Counted from the first letter of the stretch, positions 16,989-26,835 are shown. The stretch is DNA of 64,000 nt from Spongiihabitans sp963422685 (GCA_963422685.1 OY730442.1:2728001-2792000); one strand, 5' to 3'. The notes: generated by a model not told the origin, from the sequence alone. A program made the numbers and translations.

Positions 16989-19055
16989 TTATGACATGCC
17001 TGTGGAGTCGGCCTGAGAGCCGGGCCCGGGGGCTGTCATATGAGAAATCAGTGCGCGCAGTCTGGCGGGTTGCACTGGTTTACACATCACCTGATAGCCC
17101 TGATTAGCGATGTCTCTTATGTGGCTTTCCTGTACATCTCCGGTAACAATCACAGTGGGAATCGCATGTCCAATCATCAGTTGAACCCGACTGGCGACCT
17201 CAACTCCCTGGGTTCCGCCGGGTAATCGATTATCGGCAACAATGATGTCAGGTGGTTTTGTACTTTGCTCTCCAACAATATCAATCACTTCATCCATGTT
17301 TCGACCTGTGACCACATGGCAGCCCCAGGATTCCAGGAGCTGCCGGGTCGCTTTCAAAACCTCCATATCATCTTCTATGAGCAGAACCCGTCTGCCCGAT
17401 AAGCCATGAATCAGGTTTTCCAGGATGCCGGTTTCCGCCGCCTGACCAGGCAGATTTTTACCGCCTGCAACCAATACGGCGAATCGCGACCCACTTCCAA
17501 CCATAGAATCGCACTCGATTTCATGCGATAAGCACGCGGCCAGGCGTTTGGCGATGGCCAGCCCTAGCCCCAGACCCTTGCTTCGGTCTCGCTCCTCGTT
17601 ATGGATTTGATGAAAATCTTCGAAAATGGCCAGGGTCTGGTCATCAGGGATTCCCCAGCCAGTATCCCAGACTTCAATTGAAATACTGCTGCCTCGCCGA
17701 CGCACGCCAATCAATATCCGCCCTTGCCGGGTATAGCGTATGGCGTTTGACATGAAGTTGCCGAGAATTCGTTCCAGTAAAACCGGATCACTGCGTACCG
17801 ATGCACTCGAAGGTATCAGTCGAAAATCCAGTTTCTTTTGTTTCGCGGCGGGTGCAAATTCCCGAAAAACCCGGCCCAGCAATTCCATAACGGGGAAGTC
17901 TTTATAACTGGGCTCTATCGCCCCGGCTTCGAGTTGCGAGACATCCAGCAGCGCACTCAGCAGTCGCGCCGTAGAGATGGAAACTGCATCGATGTCATCG
18001 ACAATCGCCAGCGACTCTTGATCCACGGTTTTCTGGCGCAGCGCTGTTATGTACATCTGCATGGCATGCAGTGGCTGGCGCAGGTCGTGGCTGGCGGCTG
18101 CCAGAAACATGGATTTGGCCCGGTTCGCCTGCTCGGCTTCTTCTTTCGCGTCACGAAGGTCCTGGCCCTGGCGCCATAAATCGTGCTTTAACCGGTTGAA
18201 ACTGCGGCCCATGCGCCCCAGTTCGTCCCGCCGCGCCATAAGCCCTTTTTCAAATTCAGATTCTTCGACCTGGAACATCGCGGTGAAAGCATTGATGGTG
18301 TCGGTGAGTAATTGCAAAGGCCTGGAGATGTTTTTTCTGATAATCAGCAGCAGCATCGCAATAAAAAAAATAACCGCGGCTAACAAGGTTAAAATGATAA
18401 AACCAGTCGCAATTCGCTTAACATAGACCGCATGTCTGATTGACTCTTGCCGTATTATTTCGAGCCGGGCGGTTAAATCTGCGAGTTTGTCCATCAATGT
18501 CATTTCGCTGCTTCGAATGTGCTCCAGAATTTCCAGTTCCATTGAAAATGAACGATCTTCAATTTGTTGCAGCAGATTGCGTACCAGCCGGTCATAAATT
18601 TGCGTCGCACGCCGCAGGCTAAAAAGCGCCTGCAATAGATCTTCGCTGTTCAAGGACAAGATATTTTCGTTCGCATCCTGCTGCACCACTGATTTTCGAA
18701 TGAACTTTTCCGTGGACTCAATGCTTTTCTGTATTTCCTTCCCGCTATCCAGATAACCCGAGCGCACACCGGGATTGATCGTGTCAATATGGTTGCCGTC
18801 GGCCGTTTGCGTAGCGCCAATGATAATTTCTTTGGTACTCAGGCGCTGATTCAATATCTGTGACCGGATATTTTCGATGGACAGGTGCAACGGCAAGGTA
18901 ACTTCTGCGATCCGATCGACCTGGTCGCCAACATGGCGCAATTGTGAAATGGCAACAAGCGCCACGAAGCAAAACCCAACCACTTCAATCACAATCAAAG
19001 TAAATACTTTCTGATCCAGAGAAAATCGATTGAACGTTTTCTTTATGCCCTGCAC
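16989..19055 (-). CDS. Hybrid sensor histidine kinase with C-terminal receiver
   Basis: 688 residues: membrane helix 1 (about 17-38), a periplasmic helical domain (about 39-212), helix 2 (about 213-238), a HAMP-like linker, the HisKA box with His323 (ASHDLRQPL), the N-box around NFMSNAIRY, a G1 box (DTGWGIP), a G2 box (GLGLGLAI) and a receiver (about 555-670) with D608. The architecture up to the first receiver matches TorS, but there is no Hpt domain. Phosphate could go from the kinase core straight to the NarL-type regulator next door, with the receiver acting as a brake or sink. The start is a GTG 12 bases after the uvrA stop without a clear Shine-Dalgarno. The periplasmic domain is a candidate partner for the TorT-like protein. 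Confidence 0.9.
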   Translation of the reverse strand: MQGIKKTFNRFSLDQKVFTLIVIEVVGFCFVALVAISQLRHVGDQVDRIAEVTLPLHLSIENIRSQILNQRLSTKEIIIGATQTADGNHIDTINPGVRSGYLDSGKEIQKSIESTEKFIRKSVVQQDANENILSLNSEDLLQALFSLRRATQIYDRLVRNLLQQIEDRSFSMELEILEHIRSSEMTLMDKLADLTARLEIIRQESIRHAVYVKRIATGFIILTLLAAVIFFIAMLLLIIRKNISRPLQLLTDTINAFTAMFQVEESEFEKGLMARRDELGRMGRSFNRLKHDLWRQGQDLRDAKEEAEQANRAKSMFLAAASHDLRQPLHAMQMYITALRQKTVDQESLAIVDDIDAVSISTARLLSALLDVSQLEAGAIEPSYKDFPVMELLGRVFREFAPAAKQKKLDFRLIPSSASVRSDPVLLERILGNFMSNAIRYTRQGRILIGVRRRGSSISIEVWDTGWGIPDDQTLAIFEDFHQIHNEERDRSKGLGLGLAIAKRLAACLSHEIECDSMVGSGSRFAVLVAGGKNLPGQAAETGILENLIHGLSGRRVLLIEDDMEVLKATRQLLESWGCHVVTGRNMDEVIDIVGEQSTKPPDIIVADNRLPGGTQGVEVASRVQLMIGHAIPTVIVTGDVQESHIRDIANQGYQVMCKPVQPARLRALISHMTAPGPGSQADSTGMS

Positions 19056-19067
19056 CGTGTTTTTGCT

Positions 19068-21947
19068 TTATTCGGTTTTATCCTGTGTGGCATGATTTCT
19101 GCGATTGGCAGAGGCCGCTGGTAACAAAGCCCGCAAATATGCCCCGGTATAGGATTGCCTGACCCTGGCGACTTGTTCCGGTGTTCCGCTGGCGACGATT
19201 TCACCGCCGCCATCGCCGCCTTCCGGGCCCATATCCAGTATCCAGTCGGCGGTTTTAATCACATCCAGATTGTGCTCAATGACCAGAACCGTGTTGCCGT
19301 GATCGCGCAGACGGTGGAGTACGGTCAGCAATTGCCGGATGTCATAAAAATGGAGGCCGGTGGTGGGCTCATCCAGCACATACAGCGTTCGGCCGGTATC
19401 ACGTTTTGACAGCTCTCTGGAGAGTTTTACCCGTTGGGCCTCGCCTCCGGACAGTGTGGTGGCGCTTTGTCCGAGCGTGATATATCCGAGCCCGACATCA
19501 AGCAGGGTGTCCAGTTTGCGCTTTATGACCGGTATGGCTGAAAAGAATTCTGCGGACTCTTCCACCGTCATTTGCAATACTTCGCTGATATTTCTTCCCT
19601 TGTATCGAATATCCAGCGTTTCCCGGTTATACCGTTCGCCTTTGCAGACATCGCAGGGAACATAAATATCCGGTAAAAAGTGCATCTCCACCCGAATCAG
19701 TCCATCCCCATGGCAGGCTTCGCAGCGCCCTCCCTTTACGTTAAAAGAGAATCGCCCGGGTTTATATCCTCTGGCCCTGGATTCCTGGGTGTTGGAAAAC
19801 ATATCGCGAATGTGGGTGAATAATCCGGTGTAGGTTGCCGGGTTTGATCTGGGTGTGCGGCCGATCGGGCTTTGATTGATCGAAATAATTTTGTCGAAGT
19901 GGTCAAGTCCGAAAATGGACGTATAGGGCTGTGGTTTTGCCCGTACCAGATTTAACTGACCAGCGACGGCTGGATACAATGTTCCGTTGACCAGGGTGGA
20001 TTTGCCAGACCCGGAAACCCCGGTTATACACGTGAGCAGGCCGACCGGAATTTTTGCATGGAGATTTTTCAGATTGTTGCCGGTGGCGTTTATTACTTCC
20101 AGAATGCGCTCCGGGTGTGGTGCAGTGCGGGTGGCGGGAACCGGAATTTTTTCTTTTCCGCTCAGGAATGAACCGGTTATGGAGTCGGCATTGTTGATCA
20201 CGGCGCCCGGCCCGCCCTGCGCCACAATCGAACCGCCGTGCTTGCCGGCGCCCGGGCCGATATCCACCACGTAATCGGCGCTGCGAATGGCCTCTTCATC
20301 GTGTTCCACCACGATAACAGTGTTACCCAGATCGCGCAGATGAAACAAGGTTTTCAGGAGCCGGGCATTATCCCGTTGATGCAGTCCGATGGATGGTTCG
20401 TCCAGCACATACATAACGCCGACCAGACCAGAGCCGATTTGCGATGCCAGCCGTATGCGTTGGGCTTCTCCGCCAGACAATGTTTCCGCCGCGCGGGATA
20501 ACGATAAATAATTCAATCCGACGTTGATCAAAAATCCGAGGCGGCCCTTGATTTCCAGGGCGATTTTTTGTGCGATTTCGGCCCGCCGACCGGTTAAATC
20601 GAGTTTTTCAAAAAAATCCAGGGTTTTGCCTACGGGCAGTTTTGTTAATCCGTGTATGGTTTGACCCTGGATAAATACATGCCGCGCGGCGCTTCGCAAT
20701 CGGCTGCCGTTGCAGCTTCCACATACTTTTGTACTCATATATCGTGATAAATCTTCCCGCGCGGCGGAAGATTCTGTCTCATGGTATCGTCGATTGTAAT
20801 TGTTGATCACGCCTTCAAAGGCGTGTTTCTTTTCAAATTTACGCCCGGGACGGGTGTATACAAAATTGATTTGCTCGGCTCCACTACCGTAAAAAATAAT
20901 CCGTTTGTGCTCGGCGCACAGCGATTGGAACGGCGCATCGATATCAAATCCATAATGCCGGGCCAGGCAGCAGAGCTGGGTGTAGTAATACGCGCCGCGG
21001 CGATCCCAACCGGGTATTGCGCCGGCGGATAACGACAGTCCGGCGTCGGTCAGAATGCGCTCCGGGTCAAAGAATTGTCGTATCCCGAGTCCGTCGCAAT
21101 CCTCGCACGCCCCGACCGGGTTATTAAAAGAAAACAATCTGGGTTCCAGTTCATCCAGGCTGTAACCACAGTACGGGCAGGCAAATTTACTGGAAAACAG
21201 CAGGGTATGTTGAACCTTGTTGTCGGCGTCCAGCAGGGTTACTTTTGCGGTGCCATCGGTCATACTTAATGCAGTTTCAAAAGATTCTGACATACGCTGT
21301 TGATTTTCTTGTCGAACTGCCAGGCGATCAACAATGACGGCTATGTCGTGCTTATAGCGTTTATCCAGCCTGGGCGGATTGTCCAGTTCGCAGGTCCTGC
21401 CATTGATTATGGCCCGTATATAGCCCTGGGAATGCAGTTCCCCGAGCAACTGGTGAAATTCGCCCTTGCGGTTTTTAACCACCGGCGCGAGCAGCATCAG
21501 ACGGGTTCCTTCGGGCTGCTCCATAATCTGATCAACCATCTGGCTGATGGTTTGTGCTTGCAGCGTAACATCATGATCCGGGCATTTTGGATCGCCTATG
21601 CGTGCGAATAACAACCGCAGGTAATCGTATATTTCCGTTACCGTACCCACCGTAGACCGCGGATTATGCGAGGAAGACTTTTGCTCGATACTGATGGCCG
21701 GCGACAGTCCTTCGATCATATCCACATCCGGTTTTTCCATCATCGACAGAAACTGTCGGGCATAGGTGGACAGCGATTCCACATATCTTCTTTGCCCTTC
21801 GGCGTAAATGGTATCGAATGCCAAAGAAGATTTTCCAGAGCCGGATAATCCGGTGATGACGATGAGTTTATCTCGGGGGAGGTCTAAATCCACGGACTTT
21901 AAATTGTGGGTTCTGGCCCCGCGAATTTGAATTTTATCGATAGTCAC
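19068..21947 (-). CDS. uvrA: Excinuclease ABC subunit A
   Basis: 959 residues. DNA-damage recognition ATPase of nucleotide excision repair, working as a dimer with UvrB in the cytoplasm. Two ABC ATPase modules are visible: Walker A at 33-41 (GLSGSGKSS) and a second in the latter half (GVSGSGKST), each with an LSGGEAQR signature. Zinc-binding cysteine sets are present (CPYCGYS...CEDCDG and CEACHGDG...CDVCKGERY). The start is GTG and the length is normal for the family. Its order with the divergent MFS gene and ssb is common in gammaproteobacteria. A clean LexA-type box (CTG-N10-CAG) was not found upstream, so SOS control cannot be supported here. Confidence 0.97.
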   Translation of the reverse strand: MTIDKIQIRGARTHNLKSVDLDLPRDKLIVITGLSGSGKSSLAFDTIYAEGQRRYVESLSTYARQFLSMMEKPDVDMIEGLSPAISIEQKSSSHNPRSTVGTVTEIYDYLRLLFARIGDPKCPDHDVTLQAQTISQMVDQIMEQPEGTRLMLLAPVVKNRKGEFHQLLGELHSQGYIRAIINGRTCELDNPPRLDKRYKHDIAVIVDRLAVRQENQQRMSESFETALSMTDGTAKVTLLDADNKVQHTLLFSSKFACPYCGYSLDELEPRLFSFNNPVGACEDCDGLGIRQFFDPERILTDAGLSLSAGAIPGWDRRGAYYYTQLCCLARHYGFDIDAPFQSLCAEHKRIIFYGSGAEQINFVYTRPGRKFEKKHAFEGVINNYNRRYHETESSAAREDLSRYMSTKVCGSCNGSRLRSAARHVFIQGQTIHGLTKLPVGKTLDFFEKLDLTGRRAEIAQKIALEIKGRLGFLINVGLNYLSLSRAAETLSGGEAQRIRLASQIGSGLVGVMYVLDEPSIGLHQRDNARLLKTLFHLRDLGNTVIVVEHDEEAIRSADYVVDIGPGAGKHGGSIVAQGGPGAVINNADSITGSFLSGKEKIPVPATRTAPHPERILEVINATGNNLKNLHAKIPVGLLTCITGVSGSGKSTLVNGTLYPAVAGQLNLVRAKPQPYTSIFGLDHFDKIISINQSPIGRTPRSNPATYTGLFTHIRDMFSNTQESRARGYKPGRFSFNVKGGRCEACHGDGLIRVEMHFLPDIYVPCDVCKGERYNRETLDIRYKGRNISEVLQMTVEESAEFFSAIPVIKRKLDTLLDVGLGYITLGQSATTLSGGEAQRVKLSRELSKRDTGRTLYVLDEPTTGLHFYDIRQLLTVLHRLRDHGNTVLVIEHNLDVIKTADWILDMGPEGGDGGGEIVASGTPEQVARVRQSYTGAYLRALLPAASANRRNHATQDKTE

Positions 21948-22065
21948 AGCAATCCGGTTTCAAAAAGCAAACCTGATACTATACGCGCCCATTGACTGTA
22001 CAGAAATAATTAATTGCCGGTACGTCTGATGTATTGGAGCCAGGCTGCACGCACAGTTTAAAAAC

Positions 22066-23328
22066 ATGGATATGAAGCAAAGTACCCTGAACAGCCCCAT
22101 GCTGCCCGCCGAGAGAAGGGCGGTATTTTCCCTGGCCGGCATTTTTTCCCTGCGTATGTTCGGTTTGTTCATGCTGCTGCCGGTGCTGGCAATCCATGCT
22201 GATGAGTTGCCGGACTCCACGCCATTACTGCTTGGACTGGCACTGGGTATCTATGGATTGACCCAGGCGCTGTTTCAAATACCGCTGGGGTTGTTATCGG
22301 ACCGCATTGACCGCAAGCGCGTCATCGCTGGCGGATTAGTGGTATTTGCCCTGGGCAGCGTGATAGCGGCGTTGTCCGATTCCATTCATGGTTTGATTAT
22401 CGGCCGGGCGGTGCAGGGAGTGGGTGCCGTTTCAGCGGCGGCTCTGGCGCTGAATGCGGATTTGACCCGGAATGAGCAGCGCACCAAGGCCATGGCCATC
22501 ATCGGGATCAGCATCGGCTTTACTTTTTTGATGTCTTTAATCCTGGCGCCCGTGTTGCAAAGTCATATCCGGGTGAGTGGTTTGTTCTGGGTTGTCGCGG
22601 TGCTGGCGCTGGTGGCGATTGTGGTGCTGTATACCGTGGTTCCAGACGCCAGGCCGGGCATGGATGATGATGAATCTGCCATCCGGCAGCGCTTGACCAC
22701 CGCAGTAACAACCCCACAGCTAATGCAGCTTAATCTTGGCATCATGGTTTTGCATCTGGTTCTGACGGCCTTTTTTTTAGTCCTGCCAACGGTTCTGGTG
22801 ACTAAAAGCGGGCTGGCGCTGCCCCAGCACTGGAAGTTGTATACGCCAATATTGTTGCTATCCGTGGTCGGAATGGCGCCGTTTGTTATGGCCGGAGCAA
22901 AACAGCAGAGCATAACCGGCGCTTATCGAACAGCCATTTTTTTACTCTTCATTTCATTCGCTGCACTGGTCATCCGTCCGTGGGGCCGGTGGATTGGAAT
23001 TGATTCTGACTGGCCAGGGATGATGCTGTCGCTGGTTTTATTTTTTAGCGCCTTTAATGCGCTGGAATCCATTCTTCCGTCTTTGGTATCACAAATTGCG
23101 CCGGCTGCCTGCAAGGGTACGGCGATGGGGGTGTACAACACCTTTCAGTTCAGCGGGATATTTTTCGGCGGGTTGCTGGGCGGATTCATAGCGGGTGGTT
23201 ATGGCAGTGCCGGGGTTTTTGTATTTTGTGGTGCGGCTGCGCTGGCCTGGTTAATCATGAGTTGTATTGCCGATAAATTTAAACTACCGGACTCCAGGGT
23301 TATCGAACAGGGCTGCAGCCCGGATTAA
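22066..23328 (+). CDS. Major facilitator superfamily transporter (YajR-like)
   Basis: 420 residues with about 12 hydrophobic helices. The MFS loop motif after helix 2 is readable as GLLSDRIDRKRVI, and GRAVQGVGAVSAAALAL in helix 4 is the antiporter-type motif of drug exporters. This gene commonly sits between uvrA and ssb in gammaproteobacteria. The C-terminal cytoplasmic ferredoxin-like domain present in E. coli YajR is absent; the protein ends shortly after helix 12. Substrate unknown. It is divergent from uvrA across 118 bases. Confidence 0.9.
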   Translation: MDMKQSTLNSPMLPAERRAVFSLAGIFSLRMFGLFMLLPVLAIHADELPDSTPLLLGLALGIYGLTQALFQIPLGLLSDRIDRKRVIAGGLVVFALGSVIAALSDSIHGLIIGRAVQGVGAVSAAALALNADLTRNEQRTKAMAIIGISIGFTFLMSLILAPVLQSHIRVSGLFWVVAVLALVAIVVLYTVVPDARPGMDDDESAIRQRLTTAVTTPQLMQLNLGIMVLHLVLTAFFLVLPTVLVTKSGLALPQHWKLYTPILLLSVVGMAPFVMAGAKQQSITGAYRTAIFLLFISFAALVIRPWGRWIGIDSDWPGMMLSLVLFFSAFNALESILPSLVSQIAPAACKGTAMGVYNTFQFSGIFFGGLLGGFIAGGYGSAGVFVFCGAAALAWLIMSCIADKFKLPDSRVIEQGCSPD

Positions 23329-23473
23329 ACTGGCTTGCCTGTCTGATTGGCCGGTTGATAGAATGGAGCCGTTCAAGGGAATTGAGGAAGTGGGTATTTC
23401 CCACGGCAAAATGATGCTTTTCCCGAATAACGTCTAATTTTTTAAACATACTCAGTCCTTAAGGAGATCAACA

Positions 23474-23953
23474 ATGTCAAGAGGTATTAACAAAGTTATA
23501 CTAATTGGAAATCTCGGCCGCGACCCGGAAATCCGTTATACCGCCGCTGGCGCGGCCGTGGCGAATGTGACCATAGCCACCAGCGAATCCTGGAAAGACA
23601 AAACCACCGGCGAGCCACAGGAGCGAACCGAGTGGCATCGGGTGGTGTTCTTCCGCCGCTTGGCAGAAGTTGTCGGTGAGTATCTGAAAAAAGGCTCGCA
23701 AGTTTACGTCGAAGGCCGCCTGCAAACCCGCAAATGGCAGGACCAAAGCGGGGCAGACCGATACAGTACCGAAATTGTTGCCGACCAAATGCAAATGCTT
23801 GGCAGCCGGGGCGGCGGGAACGTGACTTCTAGCGATACCGGTTTTGCCTCGTCCGCACCGGCTGACAATCCATCTGACGCGGCGAACAGGGCCGCGCCCG
23901 CAGGCAAACCCGCTAGTGTCGCCGATGATTTTGACGACGATATCCCGTTTTGA
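23474..23953 (+). CDS. ssb: Single-stranded DNA-binding protein
   Basis: 159 residues. The N-terminal OB-fold (about 1-110) begins SRGINKVILIGNLGRDPE, a near-invariant bacterial SSB start. The C-terminal part is a flexible Ala/Pro/Asp-rich linker ending in the acidic tip DDDIPF, which recruits replication and repair proteins. A strong AAGGAG lies seven bases before the ATG. Length is slightly short for the family because the linker lacks a Gln/Gly-rich stretch. Located in the usual uvrA / MFS / ssb context. Confidence 0.98.
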   Translation: MSRGINKVILIGNLGRDPEIRYTAAGAAVANVTIATSESWKDKTTGEPQERTEWHRVVFFRRLAEVVGEYLKKGSQVYVEGRLQTRKWQDQSGADRYSTEIVADQMQMLGSRGGGNVTSSDTGFASSAPADNPSDAANRAAPAGKPASVADDFDDDIPF

Positions 23954-24111
23954 TTGATCAGGACACCGTCCTGGCGGGAGTGAACGGCAGGTGAAAACAT
24001 CAACTGTTGAGTTTTTTATAATTTCTGATTCGAGTTTATTTAGGCCGTGTGTTGTCATTGCCTTGATCAGGCTTATTCCGATACTGGTTTCCGACAGGCC
24101 GCAAATAGTCA

Positions 24112-24750
24112 ATGATTGATTTTAAACAACTCAGGCAACAATATTCTGACGCCGGAATCAGCAAGGATTCTGTTAGTAAAAACCCCTTTGACCAGTTCAG
24201 GCTGTGGTTTGATCAAGCGTTGGACTGCGGCATTGCAGAGCCGAATGGGTTTAGCCTGTGCACGGTCTCCAATGACGCGAAGCCCAGCCAGAGAACAGTG
24301 CTGATGAAGTCCTATGATAAACACGGTTTTATTTTTTACACGAACTACAACAGCCGAAAAGGCCGGCAATTAGCGGAAAATAACGCGGTATCCATGCTGT
24401 TTCCCTGGTATGAGCTACATCGCCAGATAAACATTGAAGGCACCGCTGTTCGAGTTGGCGCAAAACAATCAGCCGCGTATTTTCACTCCAGGCCCCGCGG
24501 CAGCCAGGTCGGCGCCTGGGCTTCGCGTCAAAGTGCGGTAATCGCGTCACGGCAGGCGCTGGTGAGGCAAAAGCAGGAAATAGAACATCGGTTCGGCGAT
24601 GGTGAACTGCCTTGGCCTGATTTTTGGGGAGGCTATCGGGTGGAGCCTAGTCGATTCGAGTTTTGGCAGGGTCGAACTCACCGGCTGCATGACAGAATTA
24701 TTTACAATCGATTAGATGACGACTGGGAAATCCAGCGTCTTTCGCCCTGA
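24112..24750 (+). CDS. pdxH: Pyridoxamine 5'-phosphate oxidase
   Basis: 212 residues. FMN-dependent enzyme that oxidises pyridoxamine or pyridoxine 5'-phosphate to pyridoxal 5'-phosphate with oxygen. The family blocks are all present: NPFDQFRLWFDQA, SQRTVLMKSYDKHGFIFYTNY, SRKGRQL, RQINIEGTA, YFHSRPRGSQVGAWAS, WGGYRVEP and the C-terminal FWQGRTHRLHDR with the substrate-binding R-x-H. Length is normal. It stands alone, 158 bases after ssb. Confidence 0.97.
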   Translation: MIDFKQLRQQYSDAGISKDSVSKNPFDQFRLWFDQALDCGIAEPNGFSLCTVSNDAKPSQRTVLMKSYDKHGFIFYTNYNSRKGRQLAENNAVSMLFPWYELHRQINIEGTAVRVGAKQSAAYFHSRPRGSQVGAWASRQSAVIASRQALVRQKQEIEHRFGDGELPWPDFWGGYRVEPSRFEFWQGRTHRLHDRIIYNRLDDDWEIQRLSP

Positions 24751-25389
24751 CAGCGGAAAAAGAAATGGCTGAAAAAGTGCAGGAATTGCGCGTTTTCGCC
24801 GGCAGTGTTTTAGTCTGTAACTGTGGGATTGTGCGCTGTTGCAATGTTTCGACTGTAATTTCAAGGCTTTCCTGTGAAACCAGATCATCCCGGAGGCGTT
24901 GTTTTCTGGTTTGACCTCGACGTTATTCAAAATCCGTTCAGACCATTCCGGTTTGTTGCTTGCCAACTCTTGTCGGCCTTATCCAGTAATGTTTCTGTCT
25001 GTTTCCCCAGCCCGGCTATCGTTCTGATATTTGTTATACTTATATAAAGTAACATATTATATAAATACTATATCCAATTGTAATTATTATAATTATTTTT
25101 CTTGTTCAATATTATCTCCAACCAGGACCGCGAGCATCTGAAAATTCAAAACAACTACGTTTTCTTATCCAAAGTGGGCAAAGGAAATGTGGAATAGTCA
25201 TAGTGCAAGCAAACGGCCGGCTCGGAAGCTCCTGTTTGGTTGGTAAATTATCTCTGTATGCCAATGACCGGAAAATCGATTAACGGGCGATTAATATTGC
25301 CGGTAACCGCAACTTGTTATCTATAAAGTCTTGTTATACCCTTCGCCGCGTTTGGGGGTCAGTGAGTGAGACAGCCGCAAAATTTCTGT
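24751..25389. other. Gene-poor gap between pdxH and tRNA-Ser
   Basis: No ORF with family resemblance was found in these 639 bases; the short minus-strand frame across 24712-24966 overlaps pdxH and has no recognisable content. Bases about 25020-25110 are very A+T-rich, unlike the flanks. Near the tRNA, TTGTTA (25314-25319) and TATACC (25335-25340), followed by a G+C-rich stretch, may be its promoter. The 15-base spacer is short. Confidence 0.5.
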
Positions 25390-25480
25390 GGAGAGGTGTC
25401 TGAGTGGTTGAAAGAGCACGCCTGGAAAGTGTGTATACGTGAATAGCGTATCGAGGGTTCGAATCCCTCCCTCTCCGCCA
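25390..25480 (+). tRNA. tRNA-Ser (anticodon GGA)
   Basis: The acceptor stem GGAGAGG pairs with CCTCTCC; the discriminator is G and CCA is encoded. The D arm, a CCTGGAAAG anticodon loop giving GGA, a long type II variable arm (GTATACGTGAATAGCGTATC) and the GGTTCGAATCC T arm are all present. The long variable arm is diagnostic of serine among candidates with this anticodon, which reads UCC/UCU. It marks one edge of the defence locus. Confidence 0.97.
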
Positions 25481-26076
25481 TGCAACCCGCATTCAATATT
25501 GCTGGAAAGTGGATTGATAAAAAACTCGCTCCCCTGCGCATTCCCCTCATTTTCAGTTAGAGCAAACGGAAATGCTCTGACACGGCGGGGACAGTTCCGC
25601 GCCTGCCGCCCGACATTTGCTTTCACTGACTCTCTCCATGATCGAAATTCTCCGCGACTGATCTTGGGAAGCATACCCATCAAGCGCTGTTGCTGCGCTT
25701 ATTTAATACATTTAAAACAATATATTATAGAATAGTTTTAATTTTTTAGATTACCATACTCATCGCCGCAAAATGTCACTGAAAAACTCTGGTTCAGATT
25801 GCCTTCATGATTCAATTTAATGGCTGGTTTCATGCGCTCATCTTTGTCTGGCATCGCATGAACCGCCTTACCCCGTCTGAAGATGAAAGATTAAGGATAC
25901 GACCAGAAAAAGAACATATCAATTACATTGGGATAAAGTTCAAGAAGAAAGATAAAAACTTTATTCTGATTTACTTGCAGCGAGATTAATAAAAAATCCC
26001 GCATACTGGAGGTTTACCTGGCACTGATGAAGGCTGTACAAATCCGCCTTTTGGTGTGGATGGACTGGATGTCTGA
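25481..26076. other. Gap between tRNA-Ser and the defence operon
   Basis: 596 bases without a convincing gene. A 60-codon frame (25807-25989, +) lacks a clear ribosome site and resembles nothing I know. The stretch 25700-25760 is markedly A+T-rich. I looked for a second copy of the tRNA-Ser 3' end, which would mark an integration site, and for an integrase remnant, and saw neither. Confidence 0.45.
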
Positions 26077-26835
26077 CTATACAGCGCAGCCTAATATCAA
26101 AACCGCCATGCCGTCCAGCCGCGCCTTGGTCTTTTCCCAGCCGGGCATTACCTGCTGCATCAGCCGGTAAAATCGCTTGCTGTGGTTGTGTTCGGCGATA
26201 TGGCAAAGCTCGTGCAGAATCACGTAGTCGATACATTCGCGCGGCGCTTTCACCAGATGCGGGTTCAGCGTCAGCCGGCCATTGGGTGAGCAGCTTCCCC
26301 ATCGGGTCTGCATGGTGAGGATGTGCAGCGGTGGTTTGTCGTCAACCCACAGGGCCTGTTCCAGCATGGCGTCCAGGCGCCCGGTAAACATGTCTTTGGC
26401 ACGGGTTTTGTACCAGTCGGTGAGCAGTTGTTGGACCCTGCCCGCCGATTTGTGGCGAACCCTTACCTCCAGCCGGCCGCGCAGCAGCTTGACGCCCTGA
26501 ACCTCATCCGGCGCTTCGATCACCTTTAGCAGATATTGCTTCCCAAGGTAGTAGTGGCTTTCACCGCTGATATACTTGCGGGGTGTAATGTGCTCCAGTT
26601 GCTTGCGGAAGTCTCGCAGTTGCGCATAGATCCAGCGACCACGCTTTTTTACGGCGCTCAGTACCGCATCGTCGTTTACCTGTTCCGGGGCGGATACTGT
26701 AATCCGGCAGTCGGGATGCACCTTGATCAATACCCGATTCGTTCCCTGAATACGGGGCCAGCACTCAAAGGCGATGCGCTCATCGCCATAGGTAAAACTC
26801 ATCATCCGTGCTGCCGGCTTAATGGGCGCATTCAT
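26077..26835 (-). CDS. YgjP/WLM-like zinc metallopeptidase family protein
   Basis: 252 residues from the ATG at 26835. The zinc site HELCH (with a third His a few residues on in HNHSKRFY) and the flanking YVILHELCHIAEHNHS block match the YgjP-type M48 family often encoded beside type I restriction genes. RWGSCSPNGRLTLNPHLVKAP is also typical. The ATG overlaps the hsdR stop as ATGA, so translation is probably coupled. A longer frame to 26922 would overlap hsdR by 91 bases and was rejected. A role in the restriction system, such as proteolytic control of HsdR, is only inferred from linkage; the family's enzymatic activity is poorly defined. Confidence 0.85.
   Translation of the reverse strand: MNAPIKPAARMMSFTYGDERIAFECWPRIQGTNRVLIKVHPDCRITVSAPEQVNDDAVLSAVKKRGRWIYAQLRDFRKQLEHITPRKYISGESHYYLGKQYLLKVIEAPDEVQGVKLLRGRLEVRVRHKSAGRVQQLLTDWYKTRAKDMFTGRLDAMLEQALWVDDKPPLHILTMQTRWGSCSPNGRLTLNPHLVKAPRECIDYVILHELCHIAEHNHSKRFYRLMQQVMPGWEKTKARLDGMAVLILGCAV

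Noticed and set aside
21996..22003. Possible LexA box (CTGTACAG) between uvrA and the MFS gene
   Set aside because: The half-sites touch each other, whereas the gammaproteobacterial box needs CTG-N10-CAG spacing.
25807..25989. Small plus-strand ORF (60 codons) between tRNA-Ser and the defence operon
   Set aside because: No ribosome site, no recognisable motif; kept only as a remark in the gap entry.
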